Assembly: GCA_027050775.1 (NCBI GenBank)
Contig: JALUBH010000007.1
Location: 54,535-118,534 of the forward strand
Source of the DNA: Campylobacteraceae bacterium
GTDB taxonomy: Bacteria; Campylobacterota; Campylobacteria; Campylobacterales; Sulfurospirillaceae
DNA length: 64,000 nt
Direction of reading: 5' to 3'
Below, piece after piece: positions 18,143-26,822 of this stretch. The translations under genes were made by a program, and so were the position numbers. The notes beneath the pieces were generated by a model, which had not been told where the DNA came from, searched no databases, and saw nothing but the letters and a program-made list of their open reading frames with translations. The first letter of the stretch is position 1. The number at the start of each line of letters is the position of its first letter.

Positions 18143-18198
18143 CTGCTTTCAATATCTCCAAAGAACCGTTAATAGTTCTCCAATTAACATGAAAGCAG
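18143..18198. other. Nested dyad in the rsmA-ogt divergent region
   Basis: Outer arms CTGCTTTCA (18143-18151) and TGAAAGCAG (18190-18198) pair perfectly over 9 bp. Inside, GTTAAT (18168-18173) pairs with ATTAAC (18183-18188). An alternative stem AGAAC/GTTCT (18162-18166 and 18175-18179) is incompatible with the inner one. The element lies about 50 bp before ogt and could be a structured leader or an operator. Confidence 0.5.
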
Positions 18199-18248
18199 AG
18201 GGTAGTTTATATCACATTATATGATAGATAAAATAATAAGGAAAAGTT

Positions 18249-18728
18249 ATGTTATATCACCAAAAGATAGATTCACCGGTTGGATATATAAATATTGTTA
18301 CAGATGAGACAAATTTGCTTGCTCTTGTGCCCGAAATAAATTGGCACAAATATATAAAGAAATTTCCAAATCTAAAAAATACGATAAACGATATTTTAGA
18401 AAATACAACTATTCAGCTAAATGAATACTTTGCAAAAAAAAGAAAGATTTTTGATTTACCATTGTCTCCAGAGGGGAGCGAATTTCAACAATTAGCCTGG
18501 AAAACTTTACTGGACATTCCTTATGGAGAGACTATATGCTACAAAGAGCAAGCAAAGAGGGCAGGGCGTCAAAATGCTATAAGAGCAATAGGTGGCGCAA
18601 ATGGAGCAAACCCCATAGCTATAATCATACCATGCCACAGAGTCATAGGAAAATCCGGCAAACTTACCGGCTATGCTAGTGGAATTAAGATCAAAAAATA
18701 TCTCCTCAAATTAGAAAGTACTAACTAA
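18249..18728 (+). CDS. ogt: Methylated-DNA-protein cysteine methyltransferase
   Basis: This suicide enzyme takes O6-alkyl groups from guanine onto its active cysteine. The IIPCHRVIGKSGKLTGYASG motif holds the acceptor Cys in PCHRV, and the DNA-binding HTH part is around ARRAGRQNAIRAIGGANGANP-like sequence. At 159 residues it matches Ogt/MGMT without an Ada regulatory domain. The ATG follows aaggaaaag. It stands alone in front of hisF. Confidence 0.94.
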   Translation: MLYHQKIDSPVGYINIVTDETNLLALVPEINWHKYIKKFPNLKNTINDILENTTIQLNEYFAKKRKIFDLPLSPEGSEFQQLAWKTLLDIPYGETICYKEQAKRAGRQNAIRAIGGANGANPIAIIIPCHRVIGKSGKLTGYASGIKIKKYLLKLESTN

Positions 18729-18785
18729 TTCAGCCAATTTTTGTCTTATTTTAGATAAAATGTTTTACTCATACCAGGAGAATTT

Positions 18786-19544
18786 ATGGAATATTTTGCA
18801 AAAAGAATCATACCTTGCTTGGATGTCAAAGATGGCAGAGTAGTCAAAGGTGTTAACTTTGTCGGGCTACAAGATGCAGGAGATCCTGTAGAAGTTGCTA
18901 AAAGATACAATGACGAAGGTGCTGATGAGATCACATTTCTAGATATTACAGCTACAAATGAAAAAAGAGACACTATTGTAGAGATAGTTGAAAAAGTGGC
19001 ACAAGAAGTTTTTATACCACTTACGGTCGGAGGCGGCATAAGAACACTTGATGACATTTACAATCTTCTTCAAGTAGGCTGCGACAAGATTAGTATCAAT
19101 TCATACGCCATAAAACATCCTGATTTTATAAATGAAGCTTCAAAGAGATTTGGTTCTCAGTGCATCGTTGTGGCAATAGATGCGAAAAAAAGTGGAGACA
19201 GTTGGCATGTATTTATCAATGGAGGGAGAATCGACACAGGACTTGATGTTTTAGAGTGGTCAAAAGAAGTTGGTAAAAGAGGGGCAGGCGAGATACTTTT
19301 GACATCTATGGATTGTGACGGTGTAAAAAATGGCTATGATATAGAGTTGACCAAAAAAATGAGTGAACTATTGGATATTCCGATAATTGCAAGTGGTGGT
19401 GCCGGAAATATGACTCATATAAAAGACGCGTTTTTAAACGGTGCAGATGCTGCACTTGCAGCTTCTATATTTCACTACAGAGAGATAGACATAATGGATC
19501 TCAAACACTATCTCAAAAACGAGGGAATTCCCGTAAGAATATGA
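18786..19544 (+). CDS. hisF: Imidazole glycerol phosphate synthase cyclase subunit
   Basis: HisF uses ammonia from HisH to close the imidazole ring in histidine synthesis, releasing AICAR to purine synthesis. The TIM barrel has catalytic Asp13 ([12 protein letters not shown]) and Asp132 (VVAIDAKK), and phosphate sites TVGGGIR and ASGGAG. The length of 252 residues is standard. An ATG after ccaggagaattt is clear. The stop overlaps the next start. No hisH is adjacent. Confidence 0.97.
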   Translation: MEYFAKRIIPCLDVKDGRVVKGVNFVGLQDAGDPVEVAKRYNDEGADEITFLDITATNEKRDTIVEIVEKVAQEVFIPLTVGGGIRTLDDIYNLLQVGCDKISINSYAIKHPDFINEASKRFGSQCIVVAIDAKKSGDSWHVFINGGRIDTGLDVLEWSKEVGKRGAGEILLTSMDCDGVKNGYDIELTKKMSELLDIPIIASGGAGNMTHIKDAFLNGADAALAASIFHYREIDIMDLKHYLKNEGIPVRI

Positions 19545-20098
19545 CTATTTTATGTGCGGGAAATAATGAGATATTTGATTTTGCAAAACCGATAGGAATA
19601 GGGCTTATAAGCAGCTCCATAAATCTTACAAAATACATACTCAAAAACAGACCAAAATCAATACTCTTCATAGGAACAGCTGGTAGCTATGGAGATTTAA
19701 AGCTATTTGATATATTTCATTCTCAATCTTCTACTAACATAGAAACGGGTTACTTTTATGACAACTGTTATACGCCGCTAGATAACAAAGTTATCTCTAA
19801 AGCATATAATGTTTCATGTGAAACAACTAATAAAAAGGATATATTAGTAAATTCCAGTAACTATATTACAACTAACAAAGAAATATCTAACAAATTTTTA
19901 GAAAATGGGATTAAGGCCGAAAATATGGAGTTTTTCTCAGTGCTAACAGTAGCTAATAAATTCAGTATACCTACAACCGGTATTTTTATAATTACTAACT
20001 ATTGTAATAACTCTGCCCATAATGATTTTTTAAAAAACCATGGTAGAGCAAAAGTTAAACTAACACAATACATTAGAAAACAAGTGAGTGAAATATGA
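19541..20098 (+). CDS. Short phosphorylase-superfamily protein (purine-nucleoside phosphorylase-like)
   Basis: At 185 residues this is shorter than typical nucleoside phosphorylases or MTA/SAH nucleosidase. It keeps the early [13 protein letters not shown] loop and the ribose-binding-like [14 protein letters not shown] segment, where MTAN has a Met-Glu pair. These place it in the PNP/UDP phosphorylase superfamily. The substrate cannot be told. It overlaps hisF by 4 bp and rlmN by 4 bp, so the three are co-translated. Confidence 0.75.
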   Translation: MTILCAGNNEIFDFAKPIGIGLISSSINLTKYILKNRPKSILFIGTAGSYGDLKLFDIFHSQSSTNIETGYFYDNCYTPLDNKVISKAYNVSCETTNKKDILVNSSNYITTNKEISNKFLENGIKAENMEFFSVLTVANKFSIPTTGIFIITNYCNNSAHNDFLKNHGRAKVKLTQYIRKQVSEI

Positions 20099-21171
20099 GC
20101 AAAATAAATATACTTGATTATACAAAAGATGAGCTTTCACAAAAAATAAAACCATCTTTTAGAGCCAAACAAATTTACGAGTGGATATATAAACAATATG
20201 TAAATTCTTTCGACGAAATGAAAAATATACCCAAAGATTTAAAGAAGGAACTAAATGAAAAATACAACTTAATGCCTCTCAAAATTGCCACAGTAGAAGA
20301 GAGTAGGGACGGGAGTAAAAAGTATCTTTTTGTTTTAGATGATGGTTTGACAATGGAGTCTGTGTTGCTACCCATGAAAAAAGAGCAGCATGACAAAGAA
20401 GGCAATCTAAAGCACCACACAAGATATACTATTTGCATATCTTCTCAAGTAGGCTGCAAGATAGGTTGTTCGTTTTGCCTTACGGGGAAAAGTGGCTTCT
20501 TTAGAAATTTAACTACCTCAGAGATAACATCACAAGTATTAATGATAAAAAAAGACAATGGCATAGCTCAAAACCGAAGAGTTAATATTGTATTTATGGG
20601 GATGGGTGAGCCTTTAGACAACTTAGAAAATGTTCAAAAAGCCGTAAAAATCTTTTCAGACCCATCAGGTCTTGCCATAGGACCAAGGCGTCAAACGATA
20701 TCTACTAGTGGACTTAGTTCACAAATCAAAAAACTCGCAAAGATGGATTTGGGCGTTTTATTGGCCATCTCCTTACATGCAGTTGATGATGTTCTTAGAG
20801 AAGAATTAATGCCAATAAACAAGGCATACAACATCGAATCAATAATAAACGCAGTAAAAGAGTTTCCAATAGATGCTAGAAAAAGAGTCATGTTTGAATA
20901 TCTTGTCATAAAAGATTTGAATGATGATTTAAAGAGTGCAAAAAAACTTGTTAAACTTTTAAATGGTATAAAAGCAAAAGTAAATCTTATATTTTTTAAT
21001 CCTCATATTGGTAGTGACTATCAAAGACCTGAGACCAAAGATGTTTTGGCTTTTCAAGATTATCTTCTAAAACACGGGGTACTATGTACTATTAGAGAAT
21101 CAAAAGGTTTGGATATCAGTGCTGCTTGCGGACAGTTAAAAGATAGAAAGGAGAAAAATGAACATAATTGA
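20095..21171 (+). CDS. rlmN: 23S rRNA (A2503-C2)/tRNA A37 methyltransferase, radical SAM
   Basis: RlmN methylates C2 of A2503 in 23S rRNA and A37 of some tRNAs. The radical-SAM cysteines are in [15 protein letters not shown], and the conserved MGMGEPLDN follows. The second catalytic Cys is in the C-terminal SAACGQL. The 358-residue length is normal. The 3' end overlaps a small ORF with its own ribosome site (start 21158). Confidence 0.96.
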   Translation: MSKINILDYTKDELSQKIKPSFRAKQIYEWIYKQYVNSFDEMKNIPKDLKKELNEKYNLMPLKIATVEESRDGSKKYLFVLDDGLTMESVLLPMKKEQHDKEGNLKHHTRYTICISSQVGCKIGCSFCLTGKSGFFRNLTTSEITSQVLMIKKDNGIAQNRRVNIVFMGMGEPLDNLENVQKAVKIFSDPSGLAIGPRRQTISTSGLSSQIKKLAKMDLGVLLAISLHAVDDVLREELMPINKAYNIESIINAVKEFPIDARKRVMFEYLVIKDLNDDLKSAKKLVKLLNGIKAKVNLIFFNPHIGSDYQRPETKDVLAFQDYLLKHGVLCTIRESKGLDISAACGQLKDRKEKNEHN

Positions 21172-21253
21172 CATAGGAGAAGCAGTTGCTTTGGCTGTCA
21201 TAGTTTCTGGTGCCATATTTGGTATGGTAAAGGTTCTATTTTTTGATAAATAG
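21158..21253 (+). CDS. 31-residue predicted single-pass membrane peptide
   Basis: ATG at 21158 follows a strong aaaggag inside the rlmN end. The product [20 protein letters not shown]... is 31 residues with one hydrophobic helix of about 18 residues and a basic/aromatic end (VKVLFFDK). After its TAG the same frame stays open for 21 more hydrophilic codons to a second TAG at 21317-21319. The gene may therefore be a shortened version of a roughly 53-residue protein, or the stop may be read through. No family is recognised; coding is inferred from ribosome site, position and composition. Confidence 0.5.
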   Translation: MNIIDIGEAVALAVIVSGAIFGMVKVLFFDK

Positions 21254-21311
21254 ATAGATACTGCCCTAGACCAAATTCATACAAAAGTGGATTTGGCCAA
21301 GAGCATAGCCA

Positions 21312-21923
21312 TCATATAGCAATCCAAGTTTTGCTTAGTATTAATTTATTAGCTATATAAATCTCGCCTCTAAATTTATCTCCGACTTTAAAAGTACCAA
21401 CACCTTTTGGCGTGCCACTCATCACTATATCTCCATCCTCTAAAGTGCTAAAAGTGGAAATCTCCCCCAAGATTATTGAAGGTGGATAAATCATCAACTC
21501 TACACCGCCAATTTGGGTCAAATTATCATTTATATAGAGTTTTAAGCTCAGACTTCTTATATCATTCTCACAGATACGCACAAATTCGCTAAAAACTCCG
21601 GCACCATCAAATGCTTTTGCTCTCTCCCATGGAAGACCTCTTTTTTTAAGTTCTCCCTGCAAAGCTCTATCCGTTAAATCAAGTCCAAAGCCTACAGCAC
21701 TTATCCTAGAGTTACTAATCAAAAAAGATATTTCGCCCTCGTAATGCAACTCTCTACCAAGAGTGGAAAGCTCGCTACTTATAGCGCTATTTGGCTTCAT
21801 AAAAAGCACCATCGAAGTAGGAATTTCATTGTTTAGTTCTTTTATGTGCTCAACATAATTTCTACCTACACATACAATTTTACTAGGTGTAACCACCTCT
21901 TTCTCTACCAATACAGTATTCAT
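21312..21923 (-). CDS. Fumarylacetoacetate hydrolase-family protein
   Basis: The 203-residue protein has the FAH fold signature: VCVGRNYVEHIKEL near the N-terminus, FMKPNSAI, the metal-binding YEGEISFL with two Glu, and SGTPKGVGTFKVGD at the end. Members include acylpyruvases and oxaloacetate decarboxylases; which reaction this one performs is not evident. The ATG at 21923 lies inside the end of the upstream pseudouridine synthase gene (41-bp overlap), so the two are probably coupled. Confidence 0.88.
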   Translation of the reverse strand: MNTVLVEKEVVTPSKIVCVGRNYVEHIKELNNEIPTSMVLFMKPNSAISSELSTLGRELHYEGEISFLISNSRISAVGFGLDLTDRALQGELKKRGLPWERAKAFDGAGVFSEFVRICENDIRSLSLKLYINDNLTQIGGVELMIYPPSIILGEISTFSTLEDGDIVMSGTPKGVGTFKVGDKFRGEIYIANKLILSKTWIAI

Positions 21924-22812
21924 TTACTAGCCTTTCAAAATCTATTTTACTTTTGATATTGTACTCTACACCTCTGTATGAAAAACTTAAAGAACTTGCA
22001 TGCAACATCAATCTAGAAGCTCCCGCTAGCTTTACTCTTTCACTCTGTTCCATATTTGAGTTTAAAAATTTATCTACATCATCTTCATTTAGACCATAAA
22101 TTGGATCTCCAACTATACGATGTTTCACATGAAACAAATGTGCTCTTATCTGATGCGTCCTACCTGTAAGAGGTGATGCTGTTACGATAGTAGAATCCAA
22201 ATCTTTTAGATACAGAATAGGGGTTATATGTGTTATAGCGGTTTGTCCATCGACGCAGACATGAGATTTTATTCGTATTTTTGATGTCAAAACATTTGAT
22301 TTTAAATTTGCATCTACAACGAAGGCTCTATCTACTTTGCCTTCAACCAAAGCTTTATACTCTTTCAGAACTTCCCTGTTTTCGAATAACTTTTTCAATT
22401 CTATTTCAAATCTTTTTTCTTTTGATACCAACAACAATCCGCTTGTCTCTTTGTCTATCCTATGCACTGCATTTGCATCTTTGCCAAAGAGTGACTTAAT
22501 CTCATCATTCAAACTATATTCGTCACAAAGTTTGTTAGGGTGAACCAAAACTCCACTTGGCTTATCATATACAACAAAATCATCGCTTTTAAATATTGGT
22601 AGAAGACCTCTTGGTTTTGGTTTGAAGTGTATTACTTCAACTTCACCTTTGAGATTTATGTTTTTTATAGTTAGTATCTCACCATTATGAAAAACTCTTT
22701 TCCTATCTATCCACTTTTGAGCCTCTCTCATACTACAATTGAAATTTTCCATTAGAAATTTGAAGGCTTTTATATTTTCCTGAAGCAGAAACTTTTTTCT
22801 CACATATCCCAT
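21883..22812 (-). CDS. RluA/RluD-family pseudouridine synthase
   Basis: An S4-like N-terminal domain (MREAQKWIDRKRVFHNGEIL) precedes a catalytic RluA domain. The catalytic Asp is in VHRIDKETSGLLLVSK, and TGRTHQIRAHLFHVKHRIVGDPIYG is the second family motif. At 309 residues it has the expected size. The exact rRNA or tRNA target cannot be assigned from sequence alone. Confidence 0.9.
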   Translation of the reverse strand: MGYVRKKFLLQENIKAFKFLMENFNCSMREAQKWIDRKRVFHNGEILTIKNINLKGEVEVIHFKPKPRGLLPIFKSDDFVVYDKPSGVLVHPNKLCDEYSLNDEIKSLFGKDANAVHRIDKETSGLLLVSKEKRFEIELKKLFENREVLKEYKALVEGKVDRAFVVDANLKSNVLTSKIRIKSHVCVDGQTAITHITPILYLKDLDSTIVTASPLTGRTHQIRAHLFHVKHRIVGDPIYGLNEDDVDKFLNSNMEQSERVKLAGASRLMLHASSLSFSYRGVEYNIKSKIDFERLVNEYCIGRERGGYT

Positions 22813-22895
22813 CGTGTTTTAACCTTTTTTAACCCTCTTTTAGATAAAATAAATATATTATTGCAAACAATATAATAACACAAGGACTCAAAATT

Positions 22896-24224
22896 ATGGT
22901 TGAAAGATATGCCAGAGATGAGATGAAAAGCAAATGGACTATCCAAGCAAAGTATGATGCTTGGCTTGAAGTAGAAAAAGCAGCGGTAAAAGGCTGGAAT
23001 AAACTTGGACTTGTACCAAACAGTGATTGTCAAAATATACTTAAAAATGCCAAATTTGATATAAACAGAATAGACGAGATAGAGAGAAAAACCAAACATG
23101 ATGTGATAGCATTTTTGACAAGTATATCTGAAAGCTTAGGAGAAGAGAGCAGGTGGGTTCACTATGGCATGACAAGCTCAGACTGCATAGATACGGCTGT
23201 TGCACTACAGATGAAAGACTCATTAAACCTAATCATAAGTGGCGCAAAAACTCTCATGGAAGCTATAAAGAAAAGAGCGCTAGAACATAAAAAAACACTT
23301 ATGGTCGGTAGAAGCCATGGTATACATGGTGAGCCTATCACATTTGGATTAGTCCTTGCTATCTGGTATGACGAAATCAAAAGAAATGTGATAAATCTAG
23401 AACAATCTCTAGAAGTGATAAGTGTGGGACAGATAAGTGGCGCTATGGGCAATATGGCTCATTCTCCAATTGAACTTGAAGAGTTTGTATGTGAAGAGTT
23501 AGGGCTTAAACCTGCTCCCGTATCAAATCAAGTAATACAAAGAGACAGGTACGCAAACCTTATGAATGCTCTTGCACTTCTTGCTTCAAGCTGTGAAAAG
23601 ATTGCAGTCGCTATAAGGCATTATCAAAGAACTGAAGTTTATGAAGCAGAGGAATATTTTAGTGAGGGTCAAAAGGGCAGTTCAGCCATGCCACACAAAA
23701 GAAATCCTGTACTAAGTGAAAATGTGACCGGTCTTTGTAGGATGATAAGAAGCTATGCTCAACCATCTATGGAAAATGTTGCACTTTGGCACGAAAGAGA
23801 CATAAGTCACAGCTCGGTAGAGAGATTTACACTGCCTGATTCATTTATCACTACAGATTTTATGCTCCATAGGCTAAGTGGCATCATAGAAAAACTTCTA
23901 GTATATCCTCAAAATATGATAAAAAACCTAAATATAACCGGAGGTTTAGTCTTTTCTCAAAGGGTGCTACTTGAACTACCTGCAAAAGGAGTCAGTAGAG
24001 AAGATGCCTACAAGATAGTCCAAAGAAATGCCATGAAAGTATGGAAAGACTTACAGATTGGAAAGGCTGCTCTAAACGAGAAAGGAGAGAGTCTATTTTT
24101 AGAAAATCTCTTAAAAGATAAAGATTTGAGAGAAAAGCTGAATGAAGACGAGATAAGAGGCTGTTTTGATTATAATTATTATACAAAAAATGTAGACAAT
24201 ATATTCGCTAGAGTATTTAAGTAA
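22896..24224 (+). CDS. purB: Adenylosuccinate lyase
   Basis: PurB cleaves SAICAR and adenylosuccinate, acting twice in purine synthesis. The fumarase-superfamily signature GSSAMPHKRNP is at residues 261-271, and the catalytic His141 lies in GRSHGIHGEP. TSSDCIDTA is the first conserved region. The length of 442 residues is normal. It precedes nrdA by 20 bp with an intervening ribosome site, so co-expression of nucleotide genes is likely. Confidence 0.97.
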   Translation: MVERYARDEMKSKWTIQAKYDAWLEVEKAAVKGWNKLGLVPNSDCQNILKNAKFDINRIDEIERKTKHDVIAFLTSISESLGEESRWVHYGMTSSDCIDTAVALQMKDSLNLIISGAKTLMEAIKKRALEHKKTLMVGRSHGIHGEPITFGLVLAIWYDEIKRNVINLEQSLEVISVGQISGAMGNMAHSPIELEEFVCEELGLKPAPVSNQVIQRDRYANLMNALALLASSCEKIAVAIRHYQRTEVYEAEEYFSEGQKGSSAMPHKRNPVLSENVTGLCRMIRSYAQPSMENVALWHERDISHSSVERFTLPDSFITTDFMLHRLSGIIEKLLVYPQNMIKNLNITGGLVFSQRVLLELPAKGVSREDAYKIVQRNAMKVWKDLQIGKAALNEKGESLFLENLLKDKDLREKLNEDEIRGCFDYNYYTKNVDNIFARVFK

Positions 24225-24244
24225 AAAAGGGTGGTGGAAAGCAT

Positions 24245-26611
24245 ATGTTAACAGTTCAGAAAAGAAATGGTCGAATCGAGCCATTGGATATATCAAAAAT
24301 TCAAAAATATACAAGTTCCGCCATAGAGGGGCTTGAAAATGTCAGTCAAAGCGAACTTGAAGTCGATGCAAAAATACAATTTCGAGACAAGATAACAACA
24401 GAAGAGATACAAAAAACACTCATAAAAACAGCTGTTGACAAGATAGACATAGATAAACCGAACTGGACATTTGTTGCGGCTAGATTATTTCTGTATGACT
24501 TATACCACAAGGTTAACAAATTTACCGGCTACTGCCATCTAGAAGAGTATTTTCAAAGAGGTGAAAAAAAAGGCAGGATTCTTTTAGGACTAAAAGAGAA
24601 ATATGATTTAAATGATTTAAATGCATATATAAAACCCGAAAGAGACCTGCAATTTACATATCTTGGCATAAAAACACTGCACGATAGATACCTTATCAAA
24701 AATGCACAAGGTGTGCCGATAGAACTTCCTCAACATATGTTTATGGCGATAGCAATGTTTTTGGCTCAAAACGAGTTAAATTCTCAAGATTGGGCAAAAA
24801 AGTTTTATGACTTAATTTCTCAATTTGAAGTGATGCTAGCAACTCCAACTCTTTCAAACGCAAGAACGCCAAGACATCAGCTAAGCTCTTGCTACATCGG
24901 AAGTACACCTGATAATATAGAAGGTATCTTTGATTCCTACAAAGAGATGGCACTACTTAGCAAGTTCGGTGGAGGGATTGGTTGGGATTGGAATCTCGTA
25001 CGATCCATGGGTGGCATGATAGACGGACATAAAAATGCAGCCGGAGGAATCATACCATTTTTGAAAATCACAAACGATATAGCCATAGCAGTTGACCAAC
25101 TAGGAACCAGAAAAGGAGCGATTGCTGTTTACCTTGAGCCATGGCATATGGATATATCCGACTTTTTGGATTTGAAAAAAAACTCAGGAGAAGAGCGTCG
25201 TCGTGCACATGACCTTTTCCCTGCACTTTGGATAAACGATATATTCATGAAAAGAGTGGAAGAAGATGGCATTTGGACTCTGTTTGATCCTGCAGAAGTA
25301 ACTGATCTACCAAATTTATACGGCAAAGAGTTTAAAGAAAAGTATCTCCAATATGAAAAAGATGAAAATATCTCAAAAGAACACATAAAAGCCAAAGAGC
25401 TTTGGAAGAAGATACTACTTAGCTATTTTGAAAGCGGAAGCCCCTTTTTATGTTTTAAAGACAATGCAAACAGAGTAAATCCAAATAGTCATAGCGGTAT
25501 TATAAGAAGTTCAAACTTATGTACAGAGATTTTCCAAAATACTGAGCCGAACTACTATAAGACAAAAGTCATATATGAAGATGGGACTTTTGAGTCATTT
25601 GATGAGCATGAAAAAGTCATAGTAAATGGCAATATAGAAAAAGATGCCAAAAAGATAACCGCTCTTGACACACTCAAAGATAAGAAAGTATTTATCGTTG
25701 AAAAAGAGATGATTGAAGGAAAAACCGCCGTATGCAACCTAGCAAGTATAAATCTATCAAAAATAAATACCAAAGAAGATATAGAAAGAGTTGTTCCAAC
25801 AGCAATCAGGATGCTAGACAATGTCATAGATCTCAATTTTTATCCACACTCCAAAGTCAAACATACAAACCTCAAATCAAGATCAATTGGCCTTGGTGTT
25901 ATGGGAGAAGCACAAATGTTGGCGGAAAATGCGATAGAGTGGGGTAGTTATGAGCATTTTAGTAAGATAGACGAAATTATGGAAGCTGTGAGCTACAATG
26001 TCATAAAATCTTCTTCAAATCTAGCCATAGAAAAAGGTGTTTATCCTGATTTTGAAGGATCAAAATGGAGTAAGGGTATTTTTCCTATAGACTCTGCAAG
26101 TGATGAAGCTAAAAAACTTGTTGATAGAGGAGGTCTGTTTGGACAATCCTATGACTGGGAAAAATTGCGGGACAAAGTCAAGAAAAATGGTATGAGAAAT
26201 GGCTATCTCATGGCGATTGCGCCAACAAGCTCCATATCTATCCTCGTAGGAACAACTCAAACCATAGAACCTGTATATAAAAGAAAATGGTTTGAAGAAA
26301 ATCTCTCGGGAATGATTCCTGTGGTTGTGCCAAAACTAAGTCCTGACACATGGAACTACTATACGCCGGCATATGACTTAGATCAAAAACTACTCATAAA
26401 AGCCGGAGCTATCAGGCAAAAGTGGATTGATCAAGGACAGAGTTTAAATATCTTTTTAACACTTGATAAAGCAAGTGGGAAATACTTAAATGATATCTAT
26501 ATGTTGGCCTGGAAATTAGGTGTAAAATCAACTTATTATCTAAGAAGTCAATCCCCAGAAAATAAACTGGATGTCGCAGATAGAAGCATGGAATGTGAAG
26601 GCTGCCAATAG
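24245..26611 (+). CDS. nrdA: Class Ia ribonucleoside-diphosphate reductase, alpha subunit
   Basis: NrdA is the catalytic subunit reducing NDPs to dNDPs aerobically. An N-terminal ATP-cone (VQKRNGRIEPLDISKIQKY) supports allosteric activity control. The active-site region includes SSCYIGSTPDN, SNLCTEIF, NLASINLSK and the tyrosine pair near the C-terminus. The redox tail ends CEGCQ. At 788 residues it carries an extra charged segment between SNLCTEI and CNLASINL. It is separated from nrdB by the class III genes nrdD and nrdG. Confidence 0.96.
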   Translation: MLTVQKRNGRIEPLDISKIQKYTSSAIEGLENVSQSELEVDAKIQFRDKITTEEIQKTLIKTAVDKIDIDKPNWTFVAARLFLYDLYHKVNKFTGYCHLEEYFQRGEKKGRILLGLKEKYDLNDLNAYIKPERDLQFTYLGIKTLHDRYLIKNAQGVPIELPQHMFMAIAMFLAQNELNSQDWAKKFYDLISQFEVMLATPTLSNARTPRHQLSSCYIGSTPDNIEGIFDSYKEMALLSKFGGGIGWDWNLVRSMGGMIDGHKNAAGGIIPFLKITNDIAIAVDQLGTRKGAIAVYLEPWHMDISDFLDLKKNSGEERRRAHDLFPALWINDIFMKRVEEDGIWTLFDPAEVTDLPNLYGKEFKEKYLQYEKDENISKEHIKAKELWKKILLSYFESGSPFLCFKDNANRVNPNSHSGIIRSSNLCTEIFQNTEPNYYKTKVIYEDGTFESFDEHEKVIVNGNIEKDAKKITALDTLKDKKVFIVEKEMIEGKTAVCNLASINLSKINTKEDIERVVPTAIRMLDNVIDLNFYPHSKVKHTNLKSRSIGLGVMGEAQMLAENAIEWGSYEHFSKIDEIMEAVSYNVIKSSSNLAIEKGVYPDFEGSKWSKGIFPIDSASDEAKKLVDRGGLFGQSYDWEKLRDKVKKNGMRNGYLMAIAPTSSISILVGTTQTIEPVYKRKWFEENLSGMIPVVVPKLSPDTWNYYTPAYDLDQKLLIKAGAIRQKWIDQGQSLNIFLTLDKASGKYLNDIYMLAWKLGVKSTYYLRSQSPENKLDVADRSMECEGCQ

Positions 26612-26676
26612 GATAAACTTAAATATAATATCTAATATATATACTTAAGTTTAATATTTATTATTATACTTATATT

Positions 26677-26725
26677 GTTATATTTAGGGATATGACTGAT
26701 TCAGTTTTATACCCCTAAATATAAC
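26677..26725. other. 13-bp inverted repeat between nrdA and nrdD
   Basis: Arms GTTATATTTAGGG (26677-26689) and CCCTAAATATAAC (26713-26725) match perfectly. The loop itself holds a second small dyad, ACTGAtTCAGT. No T-run follows, so a simple terminator is doubtful; it may end nrdA transcription or regulate nrdD. Confidence 0.55.
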
Positions 26726-26822
26726 ATTCTTCCAATGTGACAAAATAATAACACTATAATTTTTAAGTTTTAACTAAATATCAATACTATATAATCCAAA
26801 CAAATTATTACATGGGATTGCT

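Noticed and set aside
26751..26796. Possible NrdR boxes before nrdD (ACACTATAAT and ATACTATATA)
   Set aside because: Each matches the consensus poorly in an AT-rich region and spacing is not convincing.
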